NCBI GenBank assembly: GCA_017539645.1
Contig: JAFYCM010000041.1
Location: 1 to 64,000 of the forward strand
Length of the DNA stretch: 64,000 bases
Origin: Bacteroidales bacterium
Lineage (GTDB): Bacteria > Bacteroidota > Bacteroidia > Bacteroidales > Marinilabiliaceae
Reading direction: 5' to 3'
Shown one piece after another: positions 1 to 8,462 of this stretch. The notes beneath the pieces were generated by a model that worked only from the letters and a program-made list of their open reading frames with translations, did not search any database and had not been told where the DNA came from. A program made the translations under genes and the position numbers. The stretch's first letter is position 1; every line of letters starts with the position of its first letter.

Positions 1-76
1 AGAAGTACATAGGTCAAATTCCTGAAGCTGAATTCGTTCAAAAAGGCTATTATGCTCAGGTAGATGACAATGGAAA
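1..76 (+). other. Sequence discontinuous with the following prfB frame
   Basis: The stretch just before the prfB fragment does not encode release factor 2. The prfB frame meets a TGA at 23-25 and shows no GGQ motif. A different frame (codons starting at position 3) is open from the window edge and reads KYIGQIPEAEFVQKGYYAQV and on, ending at a TAG near 148-150 inside the prfB region. I do not recognise that peptide. It may be the end of another protein joined to prfB by rearrangement, or a chimeric assembly edge. Confidence 0.5.
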
Positions 77-436
77 ATGGAATCGGGCGTGCGACTTCGC
101 TATCAATATAAAGACCCGTACACTGGCGAAGAGGAGGAGATTCTCATAGAGAACACCGAAACGCGCGACCAACCTAAGAACCGCGAGAATGCTTTGCGAA
201 ACTTGCGCTCGATACTCTACGAAAAAGAGATGAACCATCGTCGCGAAGAGCAAATGAAGATTGAAGCCGGCAAGAAGAAAATCGAATGGGGCTCGCAAAT
301 CCGTTCGTATGTATTCGACGACCGCCGCGTGAAAGACCATCGCACCAACTATCAAACATCAGATGTTCAGGGCGTTATGGATGGCAACATCGACGCATTC
401 ATCAAGGCATACCTAATGATGTTTGGTGCAGATTAA
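77..436 (+). CDS. prfB: Peptide chain release factor 2, C-terminal part only
   Basis: This is the last third of release factor 2, which recognises UGA and UAA and triggers peptide release on the ribosome. The recognisable parts are VESGVRL-like MESGVRLRYQYKD, the RDQPKNRENAL segment, and the strongly conserved WGSQIRSYVFDDRRVKDHRT followed by the terminal DGNIDAFIKAYL. The catalytic GGQ loop should lie about ten residues before MESGVR, but the upstream sequence does not contain it and this frame is closed at 23-25. The ATG at 77 is therefore probably not a true start; position 77 marks only where homology is visible. lptB begins 21 bases after the stop. The identity is certain; intactness in the real genome is not. 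Confidence 0.85.
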   Translation: MESGVRLRYQYKDPYTGEEEEILIENTETRDQPKNRENALRNLRSILYEKEMNHRREEQMKIEAGKKKIEWGSQIRSYVFDDRRVKDHRTNYQTSDVQGVMDGNIDAFIKAYLMMFGAD

Positions 437-457
437 GTACATAAATACGTAAGGAAA

Positions 458-1303
458 GTGGAGCAGACAACACTCACCGCACCCGGCGGAATAATTCCGG
501 GACATCAGATACTTAGAACCGAGAAGCTTGTTAAGCGATACGGCAGCCGAACAGTAGTGAACGGTCCGTCGATACAAGTGGCGCAGGGCGAAATAGTAGG
601 ATTGCTCGGTCCGAATGGTGCAGGCAAGACTACTACGTTCTATATGACCGTGGGACTTATTGAGCCTAACGATGGACATATCTACCTGGACGACACCGAG
701 ATAACTAAATATCCCGTCTACCGTCGCGCTCAGATTGGCGTGGGCTATTTGGCACAAGAGGCATCTGTATTCCGCACGCTCAGCGTGGAGGACAATATCA
801 TGTCGGTGCTCGAGATGACCAAGTTTCCCAAGGCTTACCAGAAGCAACGCCTCGAGGAGCTGATAGCGGAGTTTGGTCTGGGTCACATACGTAAAAGCAA
901 AGGCATACAACTTTCGGGTGGCGAACGTCGCCGAACCGAGATTGCACGCGCATTGGCGATAAACCCAAAGTTCATCATGCTCGACGAACCCTTCGCTGGC
1001 GTCGACCCAATTGCGGTTTACGACATTCAGAAAATAGTCTATAAGCTTAAGTATAAGAATATTGGCGTACTTATTTCGGACCACAACGTGGGTGAGACAT
1101 TGGCAATTTGCGACCGCGCATACATACAAGTGGAAGGTCGACTCTTCCGCGCTGGTACTGCCGAAGAACTTGCCAACGATGCCGAGGTTCGCCGCGTGTA
1201 CTTAGGTAAAGACTTCATCTTGCGCCGCCGCTCGTTTGACGACGATGACGAAATTGAAGCGCACAAAGCTGCCGTTCAACCCGACGACGAAAACGCGCAA
1301 TAA
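458..1303 (+). CDS. lptB: LPS export ABC transporter ATP-binding protein LptB
   Basis: LptB is the cytoplasmic ATPase of the Lpt machine that moves lipopolysaccharide from the inner membrane to the cell surface. All ABC motifs are present: Walker A GPNGAGKT at residues 51-58, Q-loop Q100, signature LSGGE at 152-156, Walker B FIMLDEP at 172-178 and H-loop H209. The FAGVDPIAV stretch after Walker B is typical of LptB. The start is a GTG preceded by AAGGAA. The 281 residues exceed the usual 240-250 because of about 15 extra N-terminal residues and an acidic tail after about 255, as seen in Bacteroidetes relatives. It follows the prfB end closely. The membrane partners LptF and LptG are not in the window. 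Confidence 0.93.
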   Translation: MEQTTLTAPGGIIPGHQILRTEKLVKRYGSRTVVNGPSIQVAQGEIVGLLGPNGAGKTTTFYMTVGLIEPNDGHIYLDDTEITKYPVYRRAQIGVGYLAQEASVFRTLSVEDNIMSVLEMTKFPKAYQKQRLEELIAEFGLGHIRKSKGIQLSGGERRRTEIARALAINPKFIMLDEPFAGVDPIAVYDIQKIVYKLKYKNIGVLISDHNVGETLAICDRAYIQVEGRLFRAGTAEELANDAEVRRVYLGKDFILRRRSFDDDDEIEAHKAAVQPDDENAQ

Positions 1304-1314
1304 TGCATTTTGTG

Positions 1315-1322
1315 TACTTTTG
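1315..1322 (+). promoter_or_regulatory. Probable lysS promoter, -7 box
   Basis: TACTTTTG matches the Bacteroidetes housekeeping -7 consensus TAnnTTTG and is followed by CACTCG. It lies just after the lptB stop and 87 bases before lysS. I see no convincing TTG at the -33 position. Confidence 0.5.
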
Positions 1323-1408
1323 CACTCGCATTTAGACATTTATATATACATACGTAAAAAAACAGCCTCTTCGCCCTTTGGCGGACGGCAAAAACATAAA
1401 TAACCAAA

Positions 1409-3130
1409 ATGGCAATAAACGAACTTTCTGAGCAAGAACAAGGTCGCCGCAACAGCCTTCAAGAGCTATACAAACTCGGCATAAACCCTTATCCAGCAGC
1501 ACTATACCCAGTAGATGCATACAGCAAAGAGATAAAAGAAAACTTCTCGGCCGATGCTCCACAACGCAAAGTGTGCATAGCTGGTCGCATTATGAGCCGC
1601 CGCATTATGGGTTCGGCTTCGTTTTTCGAGATAAAAGATAGCCAAGGCCGTATTCAAGTATATATACGCCGCGACGACATCTGCCCAACCGACGACAAAA
1701 CGCTCTACAACACCGTATTCAAGAAGTTGCTCGACATTGGCGACTTCGTTGGCGTGAAAGGTTTCGTGTTTGCCACTCAGACAGGCGAGACTTCTGTTCA
1801 CTGCGAGGAGCTCACAGTACTCTCTAAGAGCCTTCGCCCACTGCCTATCGTGAAGGAGAAAGACGGCGTCCTCTACGATGCCTTCTCCGACCCAGAGCAG
1901 CGTTACCGTATGCGCTACGTAGACCTCATCGTCAACGATCCAACGCGCGACATCTTTGTGAAACGCGCTCAGATTCTCCGCACCATGCGTCGCTTCTTCG
2001 ACGACCACGGCTGCCTTGAGGTGGAAACTCCTGTGCTTCAGGCTATTCCTGGCGGTGCTTCGGCTCGCCCATTCATCACTCACCACAACTCGCTCAACAT
2101 CGATTTGTATATGCGAATAGCTACCGAGTTGTATCTGAAACGCCTTATTGTTGGTGGTTACGATGGTGTGTATGAAATAGGTAAGAACTTCCGTAACGAA
2201 GGCATGGACCGCACGCACAACCCAGAGTTCACCTGCATGGAGATATATGTAGCATACAAAGACTACAAATGGATGATGGACTTCACCGAAGAGCTTCTCG
2301 AAAAGATTGCTCTCGAAGTGAATGGTTCTACCGAAGTTCAGTTCGGCGACCACGAAATCTCTTTCAAGCGTCCGTTCAAACGCGTAACTATGATTGAGGC
2401 TATCAAAGAGTTCACAGGTTTCGATATTACTAATATGAACGAAGATGAACTCCGCGATGTATGTAAAAAATGCAACGTTGAGATCGACGAGACGATGGGT
2501 AAAGGCAAACTCATCGACGAACTCTTTGGCGCTAAGTGCGAGGGTAACTACATACAGCCAACCTTCATCACCGACTACCCCGTTGAGATGTCGCCGCTCT
2601 GCAAGAAGCACCGCGACAACCCAGAACTCACCGAACGTTTCGAACTTATGGTGAACGGCAAAGAACTTTGCAACGCCTACTCGGAGCTCAACGACCCAAT
2701 CGACCAATATGAGCGTTTCCAAGACCAACTCCGCCTCAGCGAAAAAGGCGACGACGAGGCTATGTTCATAGATATGGACTTCGTTCGTGCACTTGAATAT
2801 GGTATGCCTCCTACGTCTGGTATGGGTATGGGCATCGACCGCCTTGCAATGCTTATGACAGGTCAGCAGGCAATTCAAGAGGTGCTCTTCTTCCCACAGA
2901 TGAAACCCGAGAAAAAGGCGCAGAAAGATACGCCTGAGCAATTTGCAGAACTTGGCATTCCACAAGAGTGGGTTGAGGTTATATATAAACTTGGCATAAA
3001 TACCATAGCACAACTCAAAGAGCTCAATCCTAACAAGTTGCATCAGGATTTATGCGGACAGAACAAGAAGTTGAAACTCGGACTTACCAACCCAACGCAA
3101 GACGAAGTGCGAGGCTGGATAGAAAAGTAA
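1409..3130 (+). CDS. lysS: Lysyl-tRNA synthetase, class II
   Basis: This enzyme charges tRNA-Lys with lysine using ATP. An N-terminal OB-fold anticodon-binding domain (about residues 50-165) precedes the class II catalytic core. Motif 1 is around FFDDHGCLEVETPVLQ, motif 2 is FRNEGMDRTHNPEF from about residue 261, and motif 3 is GMGMGIDRLAML from about residue 471. The 573-residue length reflects a C-terminal extension of about 70 residues after motif 3, containing a helix-hairpin-like segment (GIPQEWVEVIYKLGINTIAQ). I know this extension from Bacteroidetes LysRS proteins. It has its own probable promoter and is followed 19 bases later by gpsA, so the two may be co-transcribed. Confidence 0.97.
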   Translation: MAINELSEQEQGRRNSLQELYKLGINPYPAALYPVDAYSKEIKENFSADAPQRKVCIAGRIMSRRIMGSASFFEIKDSQGRIQVYIRRDDICPTDDKTLYNTVFKKLLDIGDFVGVKGFVFATQTGETSVHCEELTVLSKSLRPLPIVKEKDGVLYDAFSDPEQRYRMRYVDLIVNDPTRDIFVKRAQILRTMRRFFDDHGCLEVETPVLQAIPGGASARPFITHHNSLNIDLYMRIATELYLKRLIVGGYDGVYEIGKNFRNEGMDRTHNPEFTCMEIYVAYKDYKWMMDFTEELLEKIALEVNGSTEVQFGDHEISFKRPFKRVTMIEAIKEFTGFDITNMNEDELRDVCKKCNVEIDETMGKGKLIDELFGAKCEGNYIQPTFITDYPVEMSPLCKKHRDNPELTERFELMVNGKELCNAYSELNDPIDQYERFQDQLRLSEKGDDEAMFIDMDFVRALEYGMPPTSGMGMGIDRLAMLMTGQQAIQEVLFFPQMKPEKKAQKDTPEQFAELGIPQEWVEVIYKLGINTIAQLKELNPNKLHQDLCGQNKKLKLGLTNPTQDEVRGWIEK

Positions 3131-3149
3131 GTTTCAGATACTTATAGCC

Positions 3150-4163
3150 ATGGAAGAATCAACAATACTTGGAGAAAGTCCACGAATAGGTATGATAGGC
3201 AGTGGTAGCTGGGCTACCGCTATTTCGAAAATGTTGTTATGCAACGCCGACCACTTAAATTGGTATGTGCGCGACGACAAAAATATCGAAGCTTTTCGCC
3301 GAACGGGACACAACCCAAGCTACCTCACGGGTGTAGAGTTCAACGTCGACAAGATTACCTTCTCGAGCGACATCAACGAAGTGGTGCGCAACTCCGACGT
3401 GCTCATCATGGCCATACCATCAGCATTTCTAAAGTCGGCATTGAAGAATCTCACCGAATCGCTTAGCAACAAGTATGTAATATCAGCTATAAAAGGTCTA
3501 ATCCCCGACGAGAATATGATTGTGGGAAGTTGGCTTAACAAGCGTTGCGGTGTGCCCGTTGAGAACATTGGTGTGATTAGCGGTCCGTGCCATGCCGAAG
3601 AGGTTGCCTTGGAGCGTTTGTCGTATCTGACAATAGCTTGCCAAAATGTGAAACTTGCCCGCGAATATTCAAAACTTATAGCTTGTCATTTCATAAAGAC
3701 ATCTGTAACAGACGATATTTATGGTACGGAATATTCGGCTGTTATGAAGAATATCATGGCTATAGCAGCAGGCATATTCCACGGACTTGGCTACGGCGAT
3801 AACTTCCAAGCAGTGCTTATATCCAATGCTATTCAAGAGATTAAGCGTTTTGTAGATACCATTCACCCCATCACACGCGACATCAAATCGTCAGCCTACC
3901 TTGGCGACCTTTTGGTGACATGTTATTCGCAGTTTAGCCGCAACCGCACTTTCGGAGCAATGCTCGGCAAAGGCTATAGCGTAAAATCGGCTCAGATGGA
4001 GATGCTTATGGTGGCTGAAGGATATTATGCCGTGAAAAGCATTCATGAGATAAATGAAAAGTATCTTGTGTCGATGCCTATTACGGATTGCGTATATAAT
4101 ATTATTTACGGCAAAGTGTCGCCCATAATAGAGTGTATGCTGCTTACCGACCAATTACATTAG
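3150..4163 (+). CDS. gpsA: Glycerol-3-phosphate dehydrogenase [NAD(P)+]
   Basis: GpsA reduces dihydroxyacetone phosphate to sn-glycerol-3-phosphate, the backbone precursor of phospholipids. The dinucleotide-binding motif GSGSWA is at residues 17-22. The conserved IKGL and SGPCHAEEV segments and the active-site region [16 protein letters not shown] follow, and [19 protein letters not shown] is the substrate-site helix. At 337 residues it has the usual length. It sits 19 bases after lysS and 32 bases before the chosen pgi start, so a lysS-gpsA-pgi operon is likely. Confidence 0.95.
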   Translation: MEESTILGESPRIGMIGSGSWATAISKMLLCNADHLNWYVRDDKNIEAFRRTGHNPSYLTGVEFNVDKITFSSDINEVVRNSDVLIMAIPSAFLKSALKNLTESLSNKYVISAIKGLIPDENMIVGSWLNKRCGVPVENIGVISGPCHAEEVALERLSYLTIACQNVKLAREYSKLIACHFIKTSVTDDIYGTEYSAVMKNIMAIAAGIFHGLGYGDNFQAVLISNAIQEIKRFVDTIHPITRDIKSSAYLGDLLVTCYSQFSRNRTFGAMLGKGYSVKSAQMEMLMVAEGYYAVKSIHEINEKYLVSMPITDCVYNIIYGKVSPIIECMLLTDQLH

Positions 4164-4195
4164 AAACAACAAACCTTATAAACACAATTAGAAAC

Positions 4196-5542
4196 ATGGG
4201 AAACATCAAATTAGACCTTAGCCGCGTATATGGCGTGGTTGACAAAAGCAAAGTAGAGGCTTTGAAAGGCGAAGCTGAAGCTGCCATCAAGACACTTCAT
4301 GCAGGAAATGGCGCTGGCAACGATTTCCTCGGCTGGCTCAACTTGCCATCATCCATTACAGATGCTCAATTTGCAGAAATCGAAGCTGCAGCTAAAGATA
4401 TGCGCTCGCGCGTTGACTACGTTGTAGTAGCTGGTATTGGCGGTAGCTATCTTGGCGCTCGTGCTGTCATTGAAGGTCTTTCTGATACTTTTGATTACCT
4501 ACGTAAAGACCGCAAAAATCCTATTATTATTTATGCTGGTCATAACATCGGTGAAGATTACCTCGCTGAACTTCTCGACCTCCTCAAGGACAAGAAATTC
4601 GGCGTAGTAGTTATATCAAAATCGGGTACGACAACCGAGACCGCTATTGCATTCCGCTTGCTCAAGGAACTCGTTGAGAAGACCGCAGGCAAAGAGGAGG
4701 CTAAACATCGTATCATCGCCGTTACCGATAAGGCTAAAGGCGCTCTCAAGACTCTCGCAACAAACGAAGGCTACAAGACTTTCGTTATTCCTGATAATGT
4801 CGGTGGTCGTTTCTCAGTACTTACGCCTGTAGGCCTCGTACCTATCGCTATTGCTGGCTACGACATACGTGCACTTGTGAAAGGTGCTGCCGATATGGAG
4901 AAAGAGACCGCTCTCGACGTTCCTTTCGAGAAAAACCTCTCTATGCAGTATGCTGCAACTCGTAACGCTCTCTACCGCAATGGTAAGGCTATCGAGATTC
5001 TCGTAAACTATCAGCCTAAACTTCACTACTTCACCGAATGGTGGAAACAACTCTATGGCGAAAGCGAAGGCAAAGACGGCAAAGGCATCTTCCCTGCTGG
5101 CGTTGACTTCTCTACCGACCTTCACTCTATGGGTCAGTGGATTCAAGAGGGCGAACGCATCATTAGCGAAACCGTTGTTAGCGTTGAGAATCCGGCTAAG
5201 AAACAGGTTATCCCTTCGGATGCCGACAACCTCGATGCTCTTAACTTCCTCGCTGGCAAACGCGTCGACCAAGTGAACAAGATGGCTGAGCTCGGCACGC
5301 TTATCGCTCATACCGATGGTGGCGTACCTAACATCCACGTTAGCGTTCCACAACTCGACGAGTATAACCTCGGTCAGCTCATCTACTTCTTCGAGAAGTC
5401 TTGCGGCATAAGTGGTTATATGCTCGGCGTAAACCCATTCAACCAGCCAGGCGTTGAGGCATACAAGAAGAACATGTTTGCCCTCCTCGAAAAACCAGGC
5501 TACGAAGAGGCAACCAAAGCCATCAAAGAGCGCTTGAAATAA
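4196..5542 (+). CDS. pgi: Glucose-6-phosphate isomerase
   Basis: Pgi interconverts glucose-6-phosphate and fructose-6-phosphate in glycolysis and gluconeogenesis. The phosphosugar-binding SIS motifs are clear: [12 protein letters not shown] around residues 79-90 and SKSGTTTE at 141-148. The C-terminal signature [14 protein letters not shown] is intact. I chose ATG 4196 ([10 protein letters not shown]) because it is where family homology begins. The same frame is open 21 codons further upstream, but that stretch overlaps the gpsA end and looks non-coding. The 448-residue product matches the short Bacteroidetes/Firmicutes-type enzyme. A terminator follows at 5564-5602. Confidence 0.96.
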   Translation: MGNIKLDLSRVYGVVDKSKVEALKGEAEAAIKTLHAGNGAGNDFLGWLNLPSSITDAQFAEIEAAAKDMRSRVDYVVVAGIGGSYLGARAVIEGLSDTFDYLRKDRKNPIIIYAGHNIGEDYLAELLDLLKDKKFGVVVISKSGTTTETAIAFRLLKELVEKTAGKEEAKHRIIAVTDKAKGALKTLATNEGYKTFVIPDNVGGRFSVLTPVGLVPIAIAGYDIRALVKGAADMEKETALDVPFEKNLSMQYAATRNALYRNGKAIEILVNYQPKLHYFTEWWKQLYGESEGKDGKGIFPAGVDFSTDLHSMGQWIQEGERIISETVVSVENPAKKQVIPSDADNLDALNFLAGKRVDQVNKMAELGTLIAHTDGGVPNIHVSVPQLDEYNLGQLIYFFEKSCGISGYMLGVNPFNQPGVEAYKKNMFALLEKPGYEEATKAIKERLK

Positions 5543-5563
5543 TTTTTCATAGCATATTTATTT

Positions 5564-5602
5564 ACAAGGAGTCAGACGTGAGTTTGTCTCCTTGTTTTTT
5601 TA
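5564..5602 (+). terminator. Terminator after pgi
   Basis: ACAAGGAG (5564-5571) pairs with CTCCTTGT (5588-5595) around a 16-base loop and is followed by a run of T. It lies 21 bases after the pgi stop, consistent with the end of the lysS-gpsA-pgi transcript. Confidence 0.8.
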
Positions 5603-5650
5603 TTATGCTGAACGAAGAATAGAATTGCTATCAAATACAACGGTAAAACA

Positions 5651-5658
5651 TAACTTTG
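5651..5658 (+). promoter_or_regulatory. Promoter-like -7 box
   Basis: TAACTTTG matches TAnnTTTG and is followed by CGCC. A TTG lies 23 bases upstream at 5625-5627, slightly wider than the usual spacing. It would drive transcription toward the HTH gene, but a terminator-like hairpin stands in between. Confidence 0.4.
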
Positions 5659-5919
5659 CGCCGAAGGCGTGCAGTGTATACTGCATAGTGCAAACGTTTA
5701 ACATAAATCTAACAAAAGGAAAGCATTAGAATAAAGTAAACTACATATATCGATGAGCTTTTGCTATCGGTTTCTATGAAATTGAAAACGACCAAATATT
5801 TCAAACGTGTAGAAACAGATGCAATGGGGTTCATGCTCGCTAAGGGCGTGAGCCGTTTGTATTTGTCTATTACGTTAATGGTTCTTGGTCGTACCACAAT
5901 TTCGATAGATAAAGTTTGC

Positions 5920-5943
5920 AAGCGTGCTTACGCTTTCTTTTTT
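5920..5943 (+). terminator. Terminator-like hairpin before the HTH gene
   Basis: AAGCGT (5920-5925) and ACGCTT (5930-5935) form a 6-bp stem with a GCTT loop, followed by TCTTTTTT. It lies only 16 bases before the HTH gene start, which is an unusual place for a terminator and suggests attenuation or the end of a separate short RNA. Confidence 0.45.
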
Positions 5944-5958
5944 ACCAACACTCAAATA

Positions 5959-6240
5959 ATGACGACCAAAATACATATTGGGCATGCAATCCGCGATGAG
6001 TTGAAACAGCAGCGCCGCTCGGCAAGTTGGCTTGCGACCGAATTAAACTGCGACCGCACAAACGTATACGACATCTTCAACCGAACAACTATTGACACTG
6101 AACTTCTTGCACGCATTAGCGAAATACTTCACTTCGATTTCTTCAATATTCTCTCGCACGGACTCAATTTCTTGTCGAACAATTTGCCACAAAGTGTAGA
6201 AGAAGGTTCGACAGTATTGCCAAAGGATAGAAATTCTTGA
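5959..6240 (+). CDS. Small helix-turn-helix protein
   Basis: A 93-residue protein starting MTTKIHIGHAIRDELKQQ. The layout HIGHAIRDEL, then SASWLATELNCDRTNVYDI, then LLARISEILHFDFF is that of a small XRE-like HTH family widespread in Bacteroidetes: a short lead helix, an HTH in which WLA and DRTN flank the turn, and a final helix ending in an aromatic pair. It is presumably a DNA-binding regulator, but its target is unknown. I chose ATG 5959 because the family begins there; the same frame is open further upstream without homology. The next gene begins 35 bases downstream and has its own promoter-like box. Confidence 0.75.
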   Translation: MTTKIHIGHAIRDELKQQRRSASWLATELNCDRTNVYDIFNRTTIDTELLARISEILHFDFFNILSHGLNFLSNNLPQSVEEGSTVLPKDRNS

Positions 6241-6243
6241 AAG

Positions 6244-6251
6244 TAGTTTTG
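6244..6251 (+). promoter_or_regulatory. Probable promoter -7 box of the secreted-protein gene
   Basis: TAGTTTTG matches TAnnTTTG and is followed by CG. It sits 24 bases before the ATG at 6276, just after the HTH gene stop. A TTG at 6217-6219 is 24 bases away, at the long end for a -33 element. Confidence 0.45.
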
Positions 6252-6275
6252 CGTGATAATACAACGGAATCGACT

Positions 6276-7154
6276 ATGAAAATGACAAGATTACTATTGG
6301 TGCTTATATGCACTACTTTTTGTGCTATTGCATATGCACAAGACATTGTAGTAAAGAAAAATGGCGAGAAGCTGAACGTAAAAATATTCAAGGTAGACGA
6401 TACCAATATTTACTTCAGATACGAAGGTGAAGATCTTGAATATCAACTTTCGAAGGGAAGTTTAAGCGAGATTATATATAAAAGTGGTCGTAAAGAAACT
6501 TTTTCTGAATCAGTCGCAACCATTCCTGCCGGAGCTAATGGAACAAAATTTACTATTACGGATACCTCAAAGGAATTTGTGATTATAAACAAAGATTTGA
6601 AAGCTGACGAAGAATTCCTTGTTTTCAATGATACAGGTCATGATATTCATTTGACAATTCAGGGTATTAATCATAAAACTGGACTTATTGAGCAACTCGA
6701 CAATAATGTTGTCATCCCTTCAGATCGCAAAAAACACAATGTGGCCCAGAGCGTAGAAAAAGGTCGGTTCGATCATTATGAAGCATTCAAAGTGACTGTA
6801 GCCGAAGGACACAACGATAAGTATACTTCATCTATTGTTGATGATAATATTGCTTTATCTTTTTGGCATAATGAAAACGAACAAGAGATTGTGTTGAGAA
6901 AAACAACCAACGAAACGATTACTATCTATGTATATAATTCTCTAATCAATATGGTGCAAGTAAAAGCGATAGGAACAGATGGAACTGTTTTGTTTGAATC
7001 AGAGAAAACAAATGGTTTTGGAATTCAAAAGATGGTTACTTGGTCTGTTAATGGGGATTTTGACAAAGTATTGGTCACAACAAATTTGCCTTCAGATTGT
7101 AAGGTGAAGACACAAGTATTTAGACATTGGTGCATAATCTCATTGAAAAAATAA
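6276..7154 (+). CDS. Secreted protein of unknown function
   Basis: A 292-residue protein starting MKMTRLLLVLICTTFCAIAY, a signal peptide probably cleaved after AYA-Q. The mature N-terminus contains KKNGEKLNVKIFKVDDTNIY then FRYEGEDLEYQLSKGSLSEI, a short beta-rich motif (about residues 25-75) that recurs at the start of many Bacteroidales secreted proteins of unknown role. The rest appears beta-rich and I do not recognise it. The ATG at 6276 was preferred over an in-frame ATG 13 codons earlier because it places the signal peptide at the very start. The gene is visibly richer in A+T than the housekeeping genes around it. It has its own promoter-like box and a strong terminator, so it is probably monocistronic. 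Confidence 0.75.
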   Translation: MKMTRLLLVLICTTFCAIAYAQDIVVKKNGEKLNVKIFKVDDTNIYFRYEGEDLEYQLSKGSLSEIIYKSGRKETFSESVATIPAGANGTKFTITDTSKEFVIINKDLKADEEFLVFNDTGHDIHLTIQGINHKTGLIEQLDNNVVIPSDRKKHNVAQSVEKGRFDHYEAFKVTVAEGHNDKYTSSIVDDNIALSFWHNENEQEIVLRKTTNETITIYVYNSLINMVQVKAIGTDGTVLFESEKTNGFGIQKMVTWSVNGDFDKVLVTTNLPSDCKVKTQVFRHWCIISLKK

Positions 7155-7178
7155 GTTATTAACACCATATCACTCCAA

Positions 7179-7209
7179 CCCACTACCCGCCAAAGTAGTG
7201 GGCTTTTTT
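7179..7209 (+). terminator. Terminator after the secreted-protein gene
   Basis: CCCACTAC (7179-7186) pairs perfectly with GTAGTGGG (7195-7202) and is followed by CTTTTTT. Confidence 0.85.
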
Positions 7210-7345
7210 GTGAGTAATAAATCGGTACACATAAAAAACTCATAACGCCAAAAATTCAGTATTCCACGTAGGATTTTGATTTCCATGGCTGAACAAAAAG
7301 CTATATTTTCACTGAGCATAAATTTTGACATAATTTCACATAAGT

Positions 7346-8323
7346 ATGAAAGATATTTCAGCAATAATGGGCTATCGTGATAGTATCCGCGTCGTCGATG
7401 CTACAATGCGCGACGGCGGTTTGGTTAACAACTTTGCTTTCTCTGATGAATTTGTAAAAGATCTCTATAAAGCCAACATTGCAGCTGGCGTAGACTATAT
7501 GGAGATTGGCTACAAGGCCTCTAAAAAGCTCTTCAAAGAGAGCGATTTCGGCAAGTGGAAATTCAGCGATGACGACACCATCATAAAGGTGATTGGCGAG
7601 AATAGCGAGAAAAAGGTAAAACTTGCTGCTATGGCCGACGTTGGTCGATGCGACTTCAAAGAGGATATTCACGACCGCGCCAACAGTCCGCTCGACCTTA
7701 TCCGCGTGGCTTGCTACGTACACCAAATTCCTGGCGCTATAGAGATGATTGAAGACGCCAAAAACAAAGGCTACGAGGTGAGCTGCAACATTATGGCCAT
7801 ATCTACAGCTCAAGAGGGCGACATCCGCACCGCGCTCGACATGATTTGCCAATCGCCCGTCGACTGTGTGTATATAGTTGATAGCTACGGCTCTATCTAT
7901 CCTGAGCAGATGGCTCGCATTGCCGATTTGTATATGAACTTTGCCACTAAATACAACAAGAAACTTGGCATTCACGCCCACAACAACCAGCAACTTGCTT
8001 TCGCTAATACTATCGAAGCTGTTGGCGATGGCGTAGATTGGCTCGATGCTACCTATGGCGGCATGGGTCGAGGCGCTGGCAACTGCTACATTGAGAGCCT
8101 TATTGGTTTCTTGCGTAATCCTAAGTACAGCTTGCCTCCAGTTTTGAATTTCCTCGAAAAACATATTCAGAAACTCAAGCAGCAAGGCGTTGTTTGGGGC
8201 TACGACACTCAATACCTTATCACTGGTGTGATGAACCAGCACCCACGTTCGGCTATTGCATTCACCGCCGACAAACGCCAAGATTTCGGCAAATTCTACG
8301 ACGAAATTTGCGCTCAAGAGTAG
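7346..8323 (+). CDS. DRE-TIM metallolyase family aldolase
   Basis: A 325-residue TIM-barrel enzyme of the HMG-CoA lyase/4-hydroxy-2-oxovalerate aldolase/isopropylmalate synthase superfamily. Visible signatures are DATMRDGG at residues 18-25 (the DxTxRDG substrate and metal loop), VDSYG at 178-182, and the metal-binding HAHNN at 210-214, followed by DATYGGMGRGAGN. In the family a divalent metal held by Asp and His residues supports cleavage or formation of a C-C bond next to a keto acid. Bacteroidales homologues are usually annotated only as an aldolase catalytic domain protein, and the substrate cannot be read from the sequence. It stands alone between two terminators. Confidence 0.85.
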   Translation: MKDISAIMGYRDSIRVVDATMRDGGLVNNFAFSDEFVKDLYKANIAAGVDYMEIGYKASKKLFKESDFGKWKFSDDDTIIKVIGENSEKKVKLAAMADVGRCDFKEDIHDRANSPLDLIRVACYVHQIPGAIEMIEDAKNKGYEVSCNIMAISTAQEGDIRTALDMICQSPVDCVYIVDSYGSIYPEQMARIADLYMNFATKYNKKLGIHAHNNQQLAFANTIEAVGDGVDWLDATYGGMGRGAGNCYIESLIGFLRNPKYSLPPVLNFLEKHIQKLKQQGVVWGYDTQYLITGVMNQHPRSAIAFTADKRQDFGKFYDEICAQE

Positions 8324-8349
8324 CGACGAGTGTCCATAAATAATAAAAC

Positions 8350-8397
8350 ACTTTGCGGCTCATCGGATTTGTTTCTGATGGGCCGCAAAGTTTTTTT
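8350..8397. terminator. Bidirectional terminator
   Basis: ACTTTGCGGC (8350-8359) pairs with GCCGCAAAGT (8382-8391), with inner pairing of CATCGG-like and CTGATG segments, followed on the + strand by seven T. On the - strand it also ends in a T-rich stretch. It serves the converging aldolase gene and the paralogue gene ending at 8463. Confidence 0.8.
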
Positions 8398-8462
8398 GTT
8401 TGGATTTTTACCAAAATCGACCGATTATTTGTTTGGAAAATTTCAAAAATCAGCTGGAATAG

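Larger units (their letters stand above)
5603..5958 (+). other. Gene-poor leader with promoter-like and terminator-like signals
   Basis: I see no convincing gene here. The frame of the following HTH gene stays open back to 5761, but those 66 codons have no family homology. TAACTTTG at 5651-5658 is a -7-like box, and a hairpin with a T-run lies at 5920-5943. ACGACCAA at 5788-5795 recurs inverted as TTGGTCGT at 5885-5892. Together these could bound a short untranslated transcript of about 280 bases or an attenuated leader. Confidence 0.35.

Noticed and set aside
1502..3043. Long open frame of 513 codons on the strand opposite lysS
   Set aside because: It is a codon-bias shadow of lysS, whose class II motifs are unmistakable. 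It has no domain of its own, and similar shadows lie opposite dxs, SusC and the GH106 gene.
5761..5958. N-terminal extension of the small HTH gene
   Set aside because: The 66 extra codons show no family homology, include promoter-like and terminator-like signals, and the HTH family normally begins at the ATG at 5959.
7346..8323. Annotation of the aldolase as an H-NS-like nucleoid protein
   Set aside because: Homologues are sometimes labelled that way in databases as I recall, but the DATMRDGG and HAHNN motifs clearly place it in the DRE-TIM metallolyases.
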